64,000 bases of DNA from Stictocephala bisonia (lineage: Eukaryota > Arthropoda > Insecta > Hemiptera > Membracidae), in assembly GCA_035578905.1 (NCBI GenBank), contig JAQJVL010000150.1, positions 434,001 to 498,000 on the forward strand, given 5' to 3'. Of this stretch, positions 34,781 to 46,814 are shown in pieces. Under the pieces are notes generated by a model. That model had not been told where the DNA came from. It searched no databases and worked only from the letters and a program-made list of their open reading frames with translations. The position numbers and the translations under genes are program-made. Every line of letters begins with the position of its first letter. Within the stretch, counting starts at the first letter, position 1.

Positions 34781-37117
34781 CTATTAGACTTTGATTTGTT
34801 CGTTTTTTTTTAAAATACTTAATATAGACCAAAACTAGTTTGTCCTTTTTGATAGGCTTAGTTTTAACAATTACCGTTGATTGATTATATGGACAGGAAC
34901 TGACAACTACTTGCAAACAATAGGCAATTATTTCTGCTGTTGTTGATTTTCAAAATATTGTAGCGAGCCTGTTTAAGTTTCATTAACAATTTAAAAGAAT
35001 ATTTATTTGTTATCAATGCTTAATACAATTTTAACCCAATTTCATAACTTTAATTAGTATATCTAGTGAACTATACAAATCATTTTATAACTATACATAA
35101 CTATTATCAAAACACTTCAAAAGATAATATTGTCAAAATATTAATTTGTCAAATTTTATTCTTTCAAAAATGACCTATAACAAAGAAACAATGTACAAAA
35201 AATTGTAAACATTGGAATCTTAATTAAAATGTTAATTATTAAGACGTTAAAGCACAAAACATATATAAAACATTTAATAATGCTATTAATAAATGCATTT
35301 ATAAAAATTATCCATAATAAAACTATATTTAATCAGGCTTCCAGTAGGTTTGAACTCACCCAAAACATAATGTTACTGACGCTGCGTTTACTAGCTGTTT
35401 ACTATTTATTGAGTACGGACTTATCATTATTTAGTAATATTTAAGACATTTCACATAAAGCAGACTGAAATGGAGTCATGCCATGGAAAAACAGTATTTA
35501 ATGTACCAATCGAAAAGGTCAACAGTGGACCATCGTGATATCGATAACGTAACAAATGTTTCTTAAATATGCAGGCCTTTCGCACATTGCTATAGGTTCA
35601 GCGGTCACTATTCTACATGGCGGAAATCAGCTATAAAGGAGGTAAAACCATTTCTATTAATATTTTATTCATGTCGAGGTTTTAATGATAAACGTTAACA
35701 CTTCTTCTTAAAATTCAAAGAATCAATCTGTATTCAATAACTTTAACAACGGTAAGCTTGATAATATTGTATCAACGTTTTCGTGTTACTTAAGTGAACC
35801 CGTATCAGAATCAATATTTACTAAAATTGTAAATAAAAAACCTGCACTGTTAGAAATAGCAATTACTGAATACAAAGTAGTGCGAAAACGAACAAGGAAC
35901 TGATTTATTCTCCATTGTGGTAGGAAATGGGCAAACCAAGCTCTAACTTAGGGCAGGACGAACATTTTCACAATACATAATCAAAACCACATTCTCAAGT
36001 GCTAAGAAAATACATTTTATATGCAAATTATACAATCTATGATCTATTTCTATGTTAGGACTGTATGATCCTTATAAATTCCGGTTCGGATTTATTTTTG
36101 TAAAATATACTCGTGCCGAATATTGAAGACTCAACGTAGTTCTGGATTCCAGCTACTTGTTCCTGCACTAGGACTATAATTAGTCCTTAAAATTAGTCCC
36201 CCGATTTGGATTAGGATTAATAATAGGACTTTAATTGAACTTGAAGTACAAATCTGATCTGTAGGTCTATTTGCCCAATATTATCGAGAAACAAATAAGA
36301 TGACATATTACTTTGCTACTGTTGTTGGATTTTGTCAAAGTACTTATCAGACAGCTTGGTTTGTTAATTATCATTGAACTAATTCTAAAATGAATGCTTC
36401 ATATTTATTTATATGCTTTAGTACAAGTTTTAACCCAATTTCAATAAAGCAGTTGACACTTACGTTGATATCTAATGGGAAAATCTTTTATACAAATTTC
36501 CAAATACTTAAGCCCTCCCAAGGTGTAAAAGCGTATTAAACAAAACACTCTCAAAATAGAACATCAATATGATGATCAAAATATCAATTTTAAAATTTAA
36601 ACTTCATTTCAAAGAAATGTCAACAACTATAACATATATGTAAAAAATCTCGCTGACAACAAAAACTTGTACTGAACATTGAATACTTAACAAGGATAAA
36701 ATAATTTATAGTTAACACATAACTAAACGTATAAAGAACAACAATAACAATAAACACCAACATATGTAAATATTTGTATTGCTTTGAAATGTAATACAAT
36801 TCATATTTATAAAAAAAAAATAATACAAAAAATAAAATAATATTTAACACAGCTGCTTCCACATTTACACCAACAAGAAACAATAGTTAACTGACCTGCC
36901 TAATTTACTTACTTTTAAATTGTAAGACTTAAATTTTTCAGCAATATTTAAAGTATTCACAAAAACGCAGTAAAAGAAAGTTGCAAAATCCAGGGAAAAA
37001 AAGATACAGACGCACGCCTGAAAAAAACAAGGCGACCCACTGTATACATAAACGTCACAAATGTTGCGTTCAGAAATAAAGAAGGCGTTCCAAGCCCAAT
37101 TAATATCGGTTCACAGG
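34781..37117. other. AT-rich spacer
   Basis: No coding, RNA or repeat feature recognised. Open frames at 35229-35444 and 36620-36883 are AT-driven and without domain features. Confidence 0.5.
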
Positions 37118-37175
37118 TCAGCTTACTAATGGACGAGGAAAACCGTTCAGCTTACTAATGGACGAGGAAAACCTT
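37118..37175. repeat. 29-bp direct duplication
   Basis: TCAGCTTACTAATGGACGAG followed by GAAAACC occurs twice, at 37118 and 37147, exactly in tandem. Confidence 0.9.
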
Positions 37176-37983
37176 GTATTAATATTTATTGATTAATTGA
37201 GGTTGTTGAATGAATACAACTTAACACGCTTCTTTCCATTAAAATTCAAATACACTTTACAAAAACCTTTTATGTTCCTAAAATAACTTTTCACAGAGAC
37301 ACAGACAATTAATTATTGCTATCAACTTTATCGTAATTTAAGCTGCCAAGTAACAACCAAATATAATATCAAATTTTAAATCTATAAATTAAAAAGTAAA
37401 AAAAAAAACTCACAGGATACATATTTTTTATAAACCAAATCTACTGTAATATAACAAAATAAAGTATTCACACAAAAATAACGTTATGGAGCAGATAACA
37501 TTAAAAACTGCGTCACATGAACGACACAGCTCACAAACAGTAACACACAATGTCAAATAAAACATCTATACATTGACTGCGTTTGACACGAGTGGCGCAC
37601 AAAGTGAGTGAACTGGAGGTGCAAAAATGGCTGGCCAATAAACATGGCAAACCTGTGGTAAACTGTTTGTTTAGGGGCAAACACCTAAAAGCAACATAAC
37701 TACTATTGAAAATAGAAATCATCTTCGTTGTCGTTGATTCAGGAAATAAGTATTACAATTAAAAAAAAAAAAAATTAAAAGGAGTAAATTTTGGCATGTA
37801 TTTTTTTTCAAAAGTGATCATAATTTAAGTTTGTATTAATAGTAAGAGACCGCTCGCAGATATATTATGGGCCAATAAGAGGGGTGAATAATAGATGAAT
37901 TTAGATAAACTAGTGTAGCCACAGTTACTAACTAAGGTCGACTGTTCGTTAAAAATATCCTGTTATTAATAGCCCAGTAGCCT
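37176..37983. other. AT-rich spacer
   Basis: Nothing recognised. Confidence 0.5.
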
Positions 37984-38053
37984 GAGCGACTATGGAAACC
38001 ATTACGTGGGATTCGATCCACGTAGTATTGCCTTTCAGCTAAGTCTGATGCTC
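37984..38053 (-). other. tRNA-like sequence (pseudo-tRNA or SINE head)
   Basis: On the minus strand a 70-nt segment begins and ends with pairing GAGC/GCTC, contains CTTAGCTGAAAGGC like an A box, and has a T-arm-like CGTGG-ATCGAATC-CCACG stem-loop. The B box departs from GGTTCGANTC, and no convincing anticodon arm can be drawn. Probably tRNA-derived but not a functional tRNA. Confidence 0.4.
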
Positions 38054-39979
38054 AGTTCTATCTCCTACACAACATACGTAGTCTAACACCAACATAGACA
38101 CCTCAGGCTTCTCTAGTTGTACATCGATGGCAACCGTTGGGCGGGAGCTGTGTCGGTATTTATAGTCTCCGCGCGCTAAGTATGCGTTTGAGATTTCTAG
38201 CATTTAACTTGAACCGGTATCGGCAACACCGCACGGCAGCGGTGGCTATCCGCCTCCTGAATAGCCTCTTTCAAAATTAAGAATTATAAATTTTTTACTC
38301 TTAATAATTGTTATTATTTTTTTATTTTAAAATTATTTGCCTTACTTTGCTGATAATGATTATATACAAATAATTCATATCGCACGGTTGTAAGCGTCGT
38401 TATTCATCTATAAAATAATTTATTATTTTACATGTACATGTAATCCTGTTTTCTACTCTCGGGCGCGCTTCCTGGAAAGCCCAAATATGTGCTATAATGT
38501 TATAAATTCTAGACGATTGCTAGTATTTTTTTTATTTTAAGATAATATGTTTTATTTTGCGTATAATAAATTTTTAAAAATGATTCATTTTGGACATTTG
38601 TATGCATCGTTATTTTTAAGCGTTAAAAACCACTAGTTTAATTTGATATGTTAAATCGAACGAACTAGCTTAAAGGTCTGCAGAAGCTGTCGGCCATGTT
38701 TTAATCCCATAAGAACAATGTTATTAAGGAGGACCAGACATAGGACCTATCACCTAAAATCACCACAACACTTCGTCCCCAAGTAGCTGGGTTACAGCAC
38801 TGCGCCACTAGCGCAGACAATAATTAACACCGGCACTGTGGGTTAGTGCTGAAACCAATGCTATAGGTAGCTAGTGTGCGATGTAATTGATAGGCTCTGT
38901 TTTCAGTCTTCTCCCAAACAATGGTCGCCATCGGAGTAGAAAACAACTACAAAAATACCATGTGTTTCTTACTTGTAATGACAGATGCGGATCTATAGAG
39001 CTGAGTAATCAAACTTTAAATAAAAAATAAATAAATAAAAAACAGACCACTACAACGTGGTTCGGATTCCAGACTAAGCTGTAATCTGTAAAGTCTATTA
39101 AACGGCCTTTCTGTGGAGCGGTTGACTTTAATAACAGTTATAAAGACCGTTCACAACCAACATTCACTTAAATATCGACTATCGACTTTTTAATAATAAA
39201 GTAACTAATTAAATAGGAATTACTTGCATAGAATAGTTTCGTTCAGTCAAAAATAAAATACCTCACTGAACATAAATTAAATCTAATTGTGGTCTGTTTG
39301 GAGAAATATTTTTTAAGAGAAAGTACTGTTAGTTTGTACAACATAAAAAAAATATTCACAGTAATTTATTTAGAGTTGTTTGTAGTATAGGTATAATACT
39401 ATACGCTTAAATTATTAAATAACCTATAAGAATTAAGTGTATTGATAATTTCATAATACTTTATTTTAGTAAACATGTGTACGAAGTGGTTGTTTTTAGG
39501 AATACAATATTTTTCATTCTTCCACCAACATAAGTAATTTACACTCTGATATTCTTCCTTTAACATACTGTAACACGACGTAGAAGCCGACGTAACCATA
39601 ATCTCACGTAATTTATAAAATCACAATTTAATTATGGATATAAAACCAGTTGACAAGCACCTCCATTTCTCATCGGAACTCGGCAATCCACTTGGATTGA
39701 TCATAAGGCGAATCAAAACGAATAAAATAACTCCACCAACTTTCCGTCCAATTAAGAAATATTGACTTCCTATTTTTACAACCTCCAGGAAGTGACGATC
39801 CTCAAACTTTAACAGTCTATCTAATAACTCATGGCCAGGAAATATATTTAGAGTTAACTTAAATCAAGATTTGTCGAGGAATCTTACCTAAAAGTATAAA
39901 CGACACTTTCAATTTATTACAACACCAAGCATAAGTAATACGACCATTATAACCCATATAAGACGCTACAACGGTTCAT
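38054..39979. other. Spacer with a dispersed-repeat fragment
   Basis: About 38685-38735 (GCTGTCGGCCATGTT, TTAATCCCATAAGAACAATG) recurs at 58560-58605, so it is part of a dispersed family. About 38100-38270 is GC-richer, without recognisable content. No gene supported. Confidence 0.45.
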
Positions 39980-41967
39980 GTTGCTGCCACCTACGTATTG
40001 CCTATGTACATTTGAGTAATTAGTGAGCCTAGTAAGTCCGTAATCATTCCACAATTTACAGATACTGTGATACATCAGCTGATATCGCTGTCATCTACGT
40101 GTTCACGTACTGTCCGTGTACATTTGAGTAATTAGTGAGCCTAGTAAGTCCGTAATCATTCCACAATTTACAGATACTGTGATACATCAGCTGATATCGC
40201 TGTCAGCTACGTGTTCACGTACTGTCCGTGTACATTTGAGTAATTAGTGAGGCTAGTAAGTCCGTAACAAGGCCACCATTTACAGATACTGTGATACATC
40301 AGCTGATATCGCTGTCATCTACGTGTTCACGTACTGTCCGTGTACATTTGAGTAATTAGTGAGGCTAGTAAGTCCGTAACAAGGACACCATTTACAGATA
40401 CTGTGATACATCAGCTGATATCGCTGTCATCTACGTGTTCACGTACTGTCCGTGTACATTTGAGTAATTAGTGAGGCTAGTAAGTCCGTAACAAGGACAC
40501 CATTTACAGATACTGTGATACATCAGCTGATATCGCTGTCAGCTACGTGTTCACGTACTGTCCGTGTACATTTGAGTAATTAGTGAGGCTAGTAAGTCCG
40601 TAACAAGGCCACAATTTACAGATACTGTGATACATCAGCTGATATCGCTGTCATCTACGTGTTCAAGGTACTGTCCGTGTAAATTTGAGTAATTAGTGAG
40701 GCTAGTAAGTCTGTAACCATGCCACAATTTACAGATACTGTGATACATCAGCTGATATCACTGTCATCTACGTGTTCACGTACTGTCCGTGTACATTTGA
40801 GTAATTAGTGAGCCTAGTAAGTCCGTAACAAGGACACCATTTACAGATACTGTGATACATCAGCTGATATCGCTGTCATCTACGTGTTCACGTACTGTCC
40901 GTGTACATTTGAGTAATTAGTGAGCCTAGTAAGTCCGTAACAAGGACACCATTTACAGATACTGTGATACATCAGCTGATATCGCTGTCATCTACGTGTT
41001 CACGTACTGTCCGTGTACATTTGAGTAATTAGTGAGCCTAGTAAGTCCGTAACAAGGCCACCATTTACAGATACTGTGATACATCAGCTGATATCGCTGT
41101 CATCTACGTGTTCACGTACTGTCCGTGTACATTTGAGTAATTAGTGAGGCTAGTAAGTCCGTAACAAGGACACCATTTACAGATACTGTGATACATCACC
41201 TGATATCGCTGTCATCTACGTGTTCACGTACTGTCCGTGTACATTTGAGTAATTAGTGATGCTAGTAAGTCTGTAACAAGGCCACCATTTACACATACTG
41301 TGATACATCAGCTGATATCGCTGTCATCTACGTGTTCACGTACTGTCCGTGTACATTTGAGTAATTAGTGAGGCTAGTAAGTCCGTAACAAGGACACCAT
41401 TTACAGATACTGTGATAAATCAGCTGATATCGCTGTCATCTACGTGTTCACGTACTGTCCGTGTACATTTGAGTAATTAGTGAGCCTAGTAAGTCCGTAA
41501 CCTTGCCGCCATTTACACATACTGTGATACATCAGCTGATATCGCTGTCATCTACGTGTTCACGTACTGTCCGTGTACATTTGAGTAATTAGTGAGCCTA
41601 GTAAGTCCGTAACAAGGCCACCATTTACAGATACTGTGATACATCACCTGATATCGCTGTCATCTACGTGTTCACGTACTGTCCGTGTACATTTGAGTAA
41701 TTAGTGAGGCTAGTAAGTCCGTAACAAGGACACCATTTACACATACTGTGATACATCACCTGATATCGCTGTTATCTACGTGTTCACGTACTGTCCGTGT
41801 ACATTTGAGTAATTAGTGAGGCTAGTAAGTCCGTAACAAGGCCACCATTTACAGATACTGTGATACATCAGCTGATATCGCTGTCAGCTACGTGTTCACG
41901 TACTGTCCGTGTACATTTGAGTAATTAGTGAGCCTAGTAAGTCCGTAACCATGCCGCCATTTACACT
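39980..41967. repeat. 112-bp satellite array, about 18 copies
   Basis: GATACTGTGATACATCAGCT recurs at 112-bp spacing (40061, 40173, 40285 and so on). The unit also contains CTACGTGTTCACGTACTGTC and TTTGAGTAATTAGTGAG. It includes the palindromes ATCAGCTGAT and, nearly, TACGTGTTCACGTA. Variable positions (AGCC/AGGC, AAGGACACC/AAGGCCACC/CATGCCGCC) are reshuffled among copies. Confidence 0.97.
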
Positions 41968-43086
41968 GACCCTGATTGTCAATCTATTTAGCTACCAGTT
42001 ATCTTTACTTGATAGTTTTGTCTAAATTTACCGTAACTTGTCAACTGAACATTCATGTACTCTGGATGTGAGATGGATCAGCTTCGCGTGGGTCGCCTTG
42101 ATGGCACTGGTAATTAGAGGAAGTGACACCCTGTGAGAGGCTACACCAGCACTCATTAGGGCCTAGCGTTTCCGTCATCAACAAGCGACAGGACAGACTT
42201 GCTGATAGGCTGATGACTTAAAGTGGCACAACCTTTCTTTGTTATGGCTGAATACGTGCATTGCATCTGACAAATGTAAATTTATTAGTTAATTAAGAAA
42301 TAAAGGTAGAAAATAAAAGATGTACTTATAAAGTACATGAAGAATAAATATTATTAAAATATTTAATTGTTCAATTATATATAGAATTTACTTACAACTT
42401 CATTTTTACTATCCATGCTTAAATTCTTAACATAAATAGAAATATTGTATGGTAAATATTTAAAAAGTCCTCAGCTTGTGCTGAGGAATACAGCTGAGTG
42501 TGAAGTTTCAATATTTACTAATACAATTTTGTAAACTTTGTGAAAATTTGTATTATGAGGCGCTTGGCCAGTTTGGTCCCAGTCAGTTGTTATAAGCGGT
42601 TAATTTGTTATATTGATAATTTATCAATGACTTTAGTTTGTAACAAAGACTTCATTAGCTACAAAAAGGAAACGTGTCGCTATTAATTAATTTGGTGAAA
42701 TTAAAACTACCCAAAACTATTACATTTATTTTATTTTATAAACTATCTTTTTTATAATTACAGCGGATATAAATAACACGCGAGAACTTAGCCTACTTTG
42801 AGCATTGATTCGAACCTTGGTCGTAATCCGTCACGGTCGCCGCCAAAACGGTTTATGAGGAAATCGGCAATTAGACAGATAAACTGATCCGTAAATAATA
42901 CCATTAAAAAATAAAGAACAAATTAAAAATAAATGATATTACAACAGAAAAAATGTTGTTACTCATTCCACTGTATGATTTCCTTTTCTAGTATATTTTA
43001 GAATTGTCAATATTTTATTTAATTTACTTATATATACAATTGTATGTATAAGTTAATAAAAAATGTAAAAGATATTTCATGGCTTA

Positions 43087-43088
<2 letters not shown>
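41968..43088. other. AT-rich spacer with a small nested hairpin
   Basis: No gene. A stem-loop TCCTCAGC-TTGT-GCTGAGGA lies at 42468-42487 inside outer arms GTAAATATT and AATATTTAC. Near 42795-42815 GATTCGAACC may be a B-box remnant of a SINE. Confidence 0.5.

Positions 43089-43147
<59 letters not shown>
43089..43147. repeat. (TA)n microsatellite
   Basis: Pure TA dinucleotides for about 58 bp. Confidence 0.97.
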
Positions 43148-43150
<3 letters not shown>

Positions 43151-43254
43151 CAAAAAACCCCATAAAACGATTCTTAAAACTTTAAATGTTGCAAAATATA
43201 AAACCTAGTTAGCTTTAAAAAGTGATTTTTTTAATTTTTATTATTATTATTTGA

Positions 43255-43402
43255 GAGAGCCCACCCTTCTTCTTAACCTTCCACCACCCATTCCCCACAA
43301 TTTGTTAATTGCTTGGAACTTATTCAGACAGAAGTCCACGATTCGAACCTGTGGTATCTCAGTCCAAAGGCTTGGATCGCTCGGCCACCGGCTCTCCCAA
43401 AC
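43255..43402 (-). mobile_element. tRNA-derived SINE, second family
   Basis: The minus strand reads GAGAGCCGGTGGCCGAGCGA then TCCAAGC (A box; plus-strand 43370-43396) and GGTTCGAATCG (B box; 43340-43349). The head resembles class II tRNA (Ser/Leu), but the middle is not a tRNA anticodon arm and a C/T-rich body follows. It differs from the GGCTCAGTGGCTAAGGC SINE elsewhere in the window. Confidence 0.7.
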
Positions 43403-43861
43403 GAATCCTTGATGTTGTTAAATTGCATGTTAAAACATGAATTTAATAAGACTTTTATTTTATGTGTAATACAAAGTATTTGCAAGCATCGAAGAACAGA
43501 TTTTTGGCTGAAAATATAAATCTATATAATTATTAAATCAGTCCAACACGTTTATTATTTTCTTTTTGCAAACAAAAAATTATGATTTATTGAGGCCGCA
43601 TTTAAGGCTAAATCGTAAAACACAATATAGTTCTATAGGTTACATTCAGCACATGTATACATTTGTTAAGTCTACTTTCACTTAACCTTCAAGGATAACA
43701 CATACTTTCAGTACCTCAAATTTTAACGGTGGGGTCCACCAGACCCCAATTAATAATTTTAAAAATATATATATAGGTTTTGGTTATTTACTTAAAATAA
43801 TGTGTTTATTGTTTCTATACATATGTTCTATACATACTTTAATGTCCCTCAGCTCAATAAG
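43403..43861. other. AT-rich spacer
   Basis: Nothing recognised. Confidence 0.5.
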
Positions 43862-45360
43862 CAGAGTTGGGCAAAAGTCTGGAATTTATTTACTAATTTC
43901 AAAACTATTGAAGGAAATGTAATGAAACGTTGTAATTATGAACATGTCCCTATACCAAATATTTAGTCATATTTTACTTGTTTTTCGCATGGCCAGGTGA
44001 TGGCCCATGAAGGAAATCTTAAAAAATTTAAATGTAAGCCTACCTCGAGTTATACCGCATTTTAAAGGTATTTGTTTGTAAAACACAAGAGTCCAAACCT
44101 GAGGTCAAAAGGATGACCCAGTCAGAAAATACAACCACTCAAAGAATTCAATATAAGAGTTGGGCAAAAGTCTGGAATTTATTTATTAATTTTAAAACTA
44201 TTAAAAGAAAAGTAATGAAACTTGTAGTTAAGTATATTTCCCTATACCAAACATATTGACATAATTTACTTGGTTTTTGTATATCCAGGGGATGGCCCAT
44301 GAAGGAAGTCTTAAAAATTGTAAATGTAAGCCATCCTCGAGTTATACCTCATTTTAAAGGTGATTGTTTGTACAATACAAAAGAAAAAACTTGAGGTCAA
44401 AAGGATGACCCATTCACAAAATACAGCGGTTAAAGAATTTAATATCATATTACTAATTCTTCTCAGTTATACGGCTATTTATTTAACAGTTTCAGGTCCC
44501 TGTTGCTGAGTATGTTGTTGATTGTTAACAATCCTAACAAACGACTGCGTTATAAAAATAGATATGCTATTTCACTAAATTGGAAATAAGAAAAATTTAT
44601 TTAAAACACTTTTTACAGTAGGTTTACTGAAAATAGTTTAAGAATAATATTATAATAATTTGTTACTTATTTTTTGTGAAATTTAATTTTTCATTTCAGT
44701 TAGATAAATTATAGCTCTACGCAGCAATAGATAATGACTATCTTGCCTTAGTCTTCAGCAGTGTTTGTTATATTATGACATTAAATTCTTTCAGGGCTAT
44801 ATTTTCTGACTGGGTCATCCTTTTGACTTTAAGTTTTCACTCTTGTGTTTTACAAACAAAGACCTTTAAAATGAGGTATATCTCAAGGTAGGCTTACACT
44901 TAAAAATTTTTTTAAGACTTCCTTCATGGGCCATCATCCCCTGGATATGCAAAAAACAAGTAAAATACATCCATGTGTTTGGTATAGGGACTTGCACATA
45001 ACTAAAAATTTTCATTACTTTTCTATAACAGTTTTAAAATTAATAAATACATTCCAGACTTTTGCCTAACTCTGATATTAAATTCTTTGAAAGGCTATAT
45101 ATTCTGACTGGGTCATCCTTTTGACATCAGGGTTGGACTCTTGTGTTTTAAAAACAAAGGCATTTAAAATGAGGTATAACTCAAGGTAGGCTTACATTTA
45201 AAAATTTTCAGACTTCCTTCACGGGCCATCTCCTGGCCATGCGTAAAATATATCTGAATATTTGGCATAGGGAAGTGTAAATAACTGCAAATGTTCATTA
45301 AATTTCTTTCGATGGTTTTAAAATTAATAAATATATTTCAGACTGTTGCCTAACCCTGTA
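43862..45360. mobile_element. Four-copy hairpin element, about 1.5 kb
   Basis: Two direct copies of a 294-bp unit (43862-44155 and 44156-44450), each starting (C)AGAGTTGGGCAAAAGTCTGG, are followed by a 330-bp unrelated spacer and then two inverted copies (44780-45073 and 45072-45360) that end in CAGACT.TTGCCTAAC. The unit contains GGCCCATGAAGGAA, ACCTCGAGTTATACC and AAAAGGATGACCCA. The result is a giant palindrome with doubled arms and no open frame. It resembles non-autonomous foldback transposons. Confidence 0.85.
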
Positions 45361-46469
45361 TAATATGGTAATATAAGATTGAAAAAAACATACAGTTTTT
45401 TAACATTAAAAGTATGTTTCCGAACGTTCAAATAAATATGATTTAATTAAAATTTAAATTAAAAAAATATATATTTGGAATCGGGAATAAATGTACTATA
45501 AGATAATTATGGCGAAACATAGGAAATATACACATAAATTCTTACTATACCTAACAAAAAATGGGAAATTATGTTACAAAAATAGAAAGAAAAGTTAACA
45601 TGTTCCTTTATGTCTTACTTGCATAATCCCAAAAGACCGTTTTCACAAATCACAGCATGATACAGTAATAAATTAATATGCAATAAAGCTCTGCTTCACA
45701 ATCATTTCTGTATGGATTCCCGTTGAAATAGTAAGAAAAATGACATTCGTAAGTAACCACTGTTATACGTAACACTTTAACTTCTTATATTTATTATATA
45801 TAAAAAAACACTGAACCATTGCAAAATGGTAATAAAAGAGTAAACTAAATTTACATGGGTGCTAAGTATGAATACAAGAATTTTTAATCCAAAAGATATG
45901 TATTAAAACATTTAGTGGGGCTCAATGGACCCTAGTGTTATACTCGATGGTTAAAACGGCATGAACAAATAATTGACGAAATTATTTATCAGAACTTATA
46001 TTAGTAAATAGTAATTCATAAATTATTATTTCAATTATCGCCAAAAACAGCCCGTAAGACTGTTCAACAAAATGCAGACAATTACTTACTGGGTATTTTA
46101 ATTATTTTAAAGAATAAACAACCATATTATTTGAAGAATAAATTAAAATTTTTATTTCAAAATGTGAGTGGGTAAAAATCCTCTAGCTGCCCTACCTCAA
46201 AACTCATAATATTTTCTATTGAGGTATATTTACATCCTATAAGTTACAAAACAAGTTTAGGTTAGGTTATTAACATATGTTAATAAATACAAGAATTACT
46301 TTTGTAATTATTGGCGTAGAATATAGTTATGAGTTAAGGGTTTTGATCGTGAGTTGTTTTTCTACAAAATACTTATTCTATCAACATATACAATAGTATA
46401 TCAATACATACATTTTAACTTTATTTTACAATACATCGGGATAACTATTCTAAGTACTTGTAATCAATG
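45361..46469. other. AT-rich spacer
   Basis: Nothing recognised apart from a short GTTTAGGTTAGGTTATT near 46256. Confidence 0.5.
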
Positions 46470-46760
46470 TGCAGATGTGGAAGGGAGCGGTTGGGCGTCC
46501 AACAACTCAGGCGCCGGGAGACATGCCAAGTTCCGTCTGAACGAGCAGGTACAAGCGTGCACAAAACACGCCGCGCTACAAAGTCCGACTGGATTGAATA
46601 AATTAAGCCATTTAAGGGCCCCAATTAAGTGGAGGGGGACGAACTGTATTAATATTAATACTGGCAGACATCCATATTTATTAGAGACCTTTGGTCCGTA
46701 AACACTGGACGTGGAGGACCGCAGGCCACGCACGAGAGTGTAAATATCCCGTAATTGACG
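46470..46760. promoter_or_regulatory. GC-richer candidate regulatory block with NK2-type site
   Basis: About 290 bp of roughly 50% GC in very AT-rich surroundings. It contains CAATTAAGTGG, in which TTAAGTGG (46625-46632) matches the NK2-class homeodomain site, plus forkhead-like GTAAATA and TGTTTAC near 46742-46782. Open frames on both strands (46354-46701 and 46464-46733) overlap and have no recognisable domain, so conserved non-coding DNA is the better guess. Confidence 0.35.
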
Positions 46761-46814
46761 GCAAGTTGAGAATGTTTACTTGTCTGACTAACCTCTCCGC
46801 CTGTCGAACACTGA

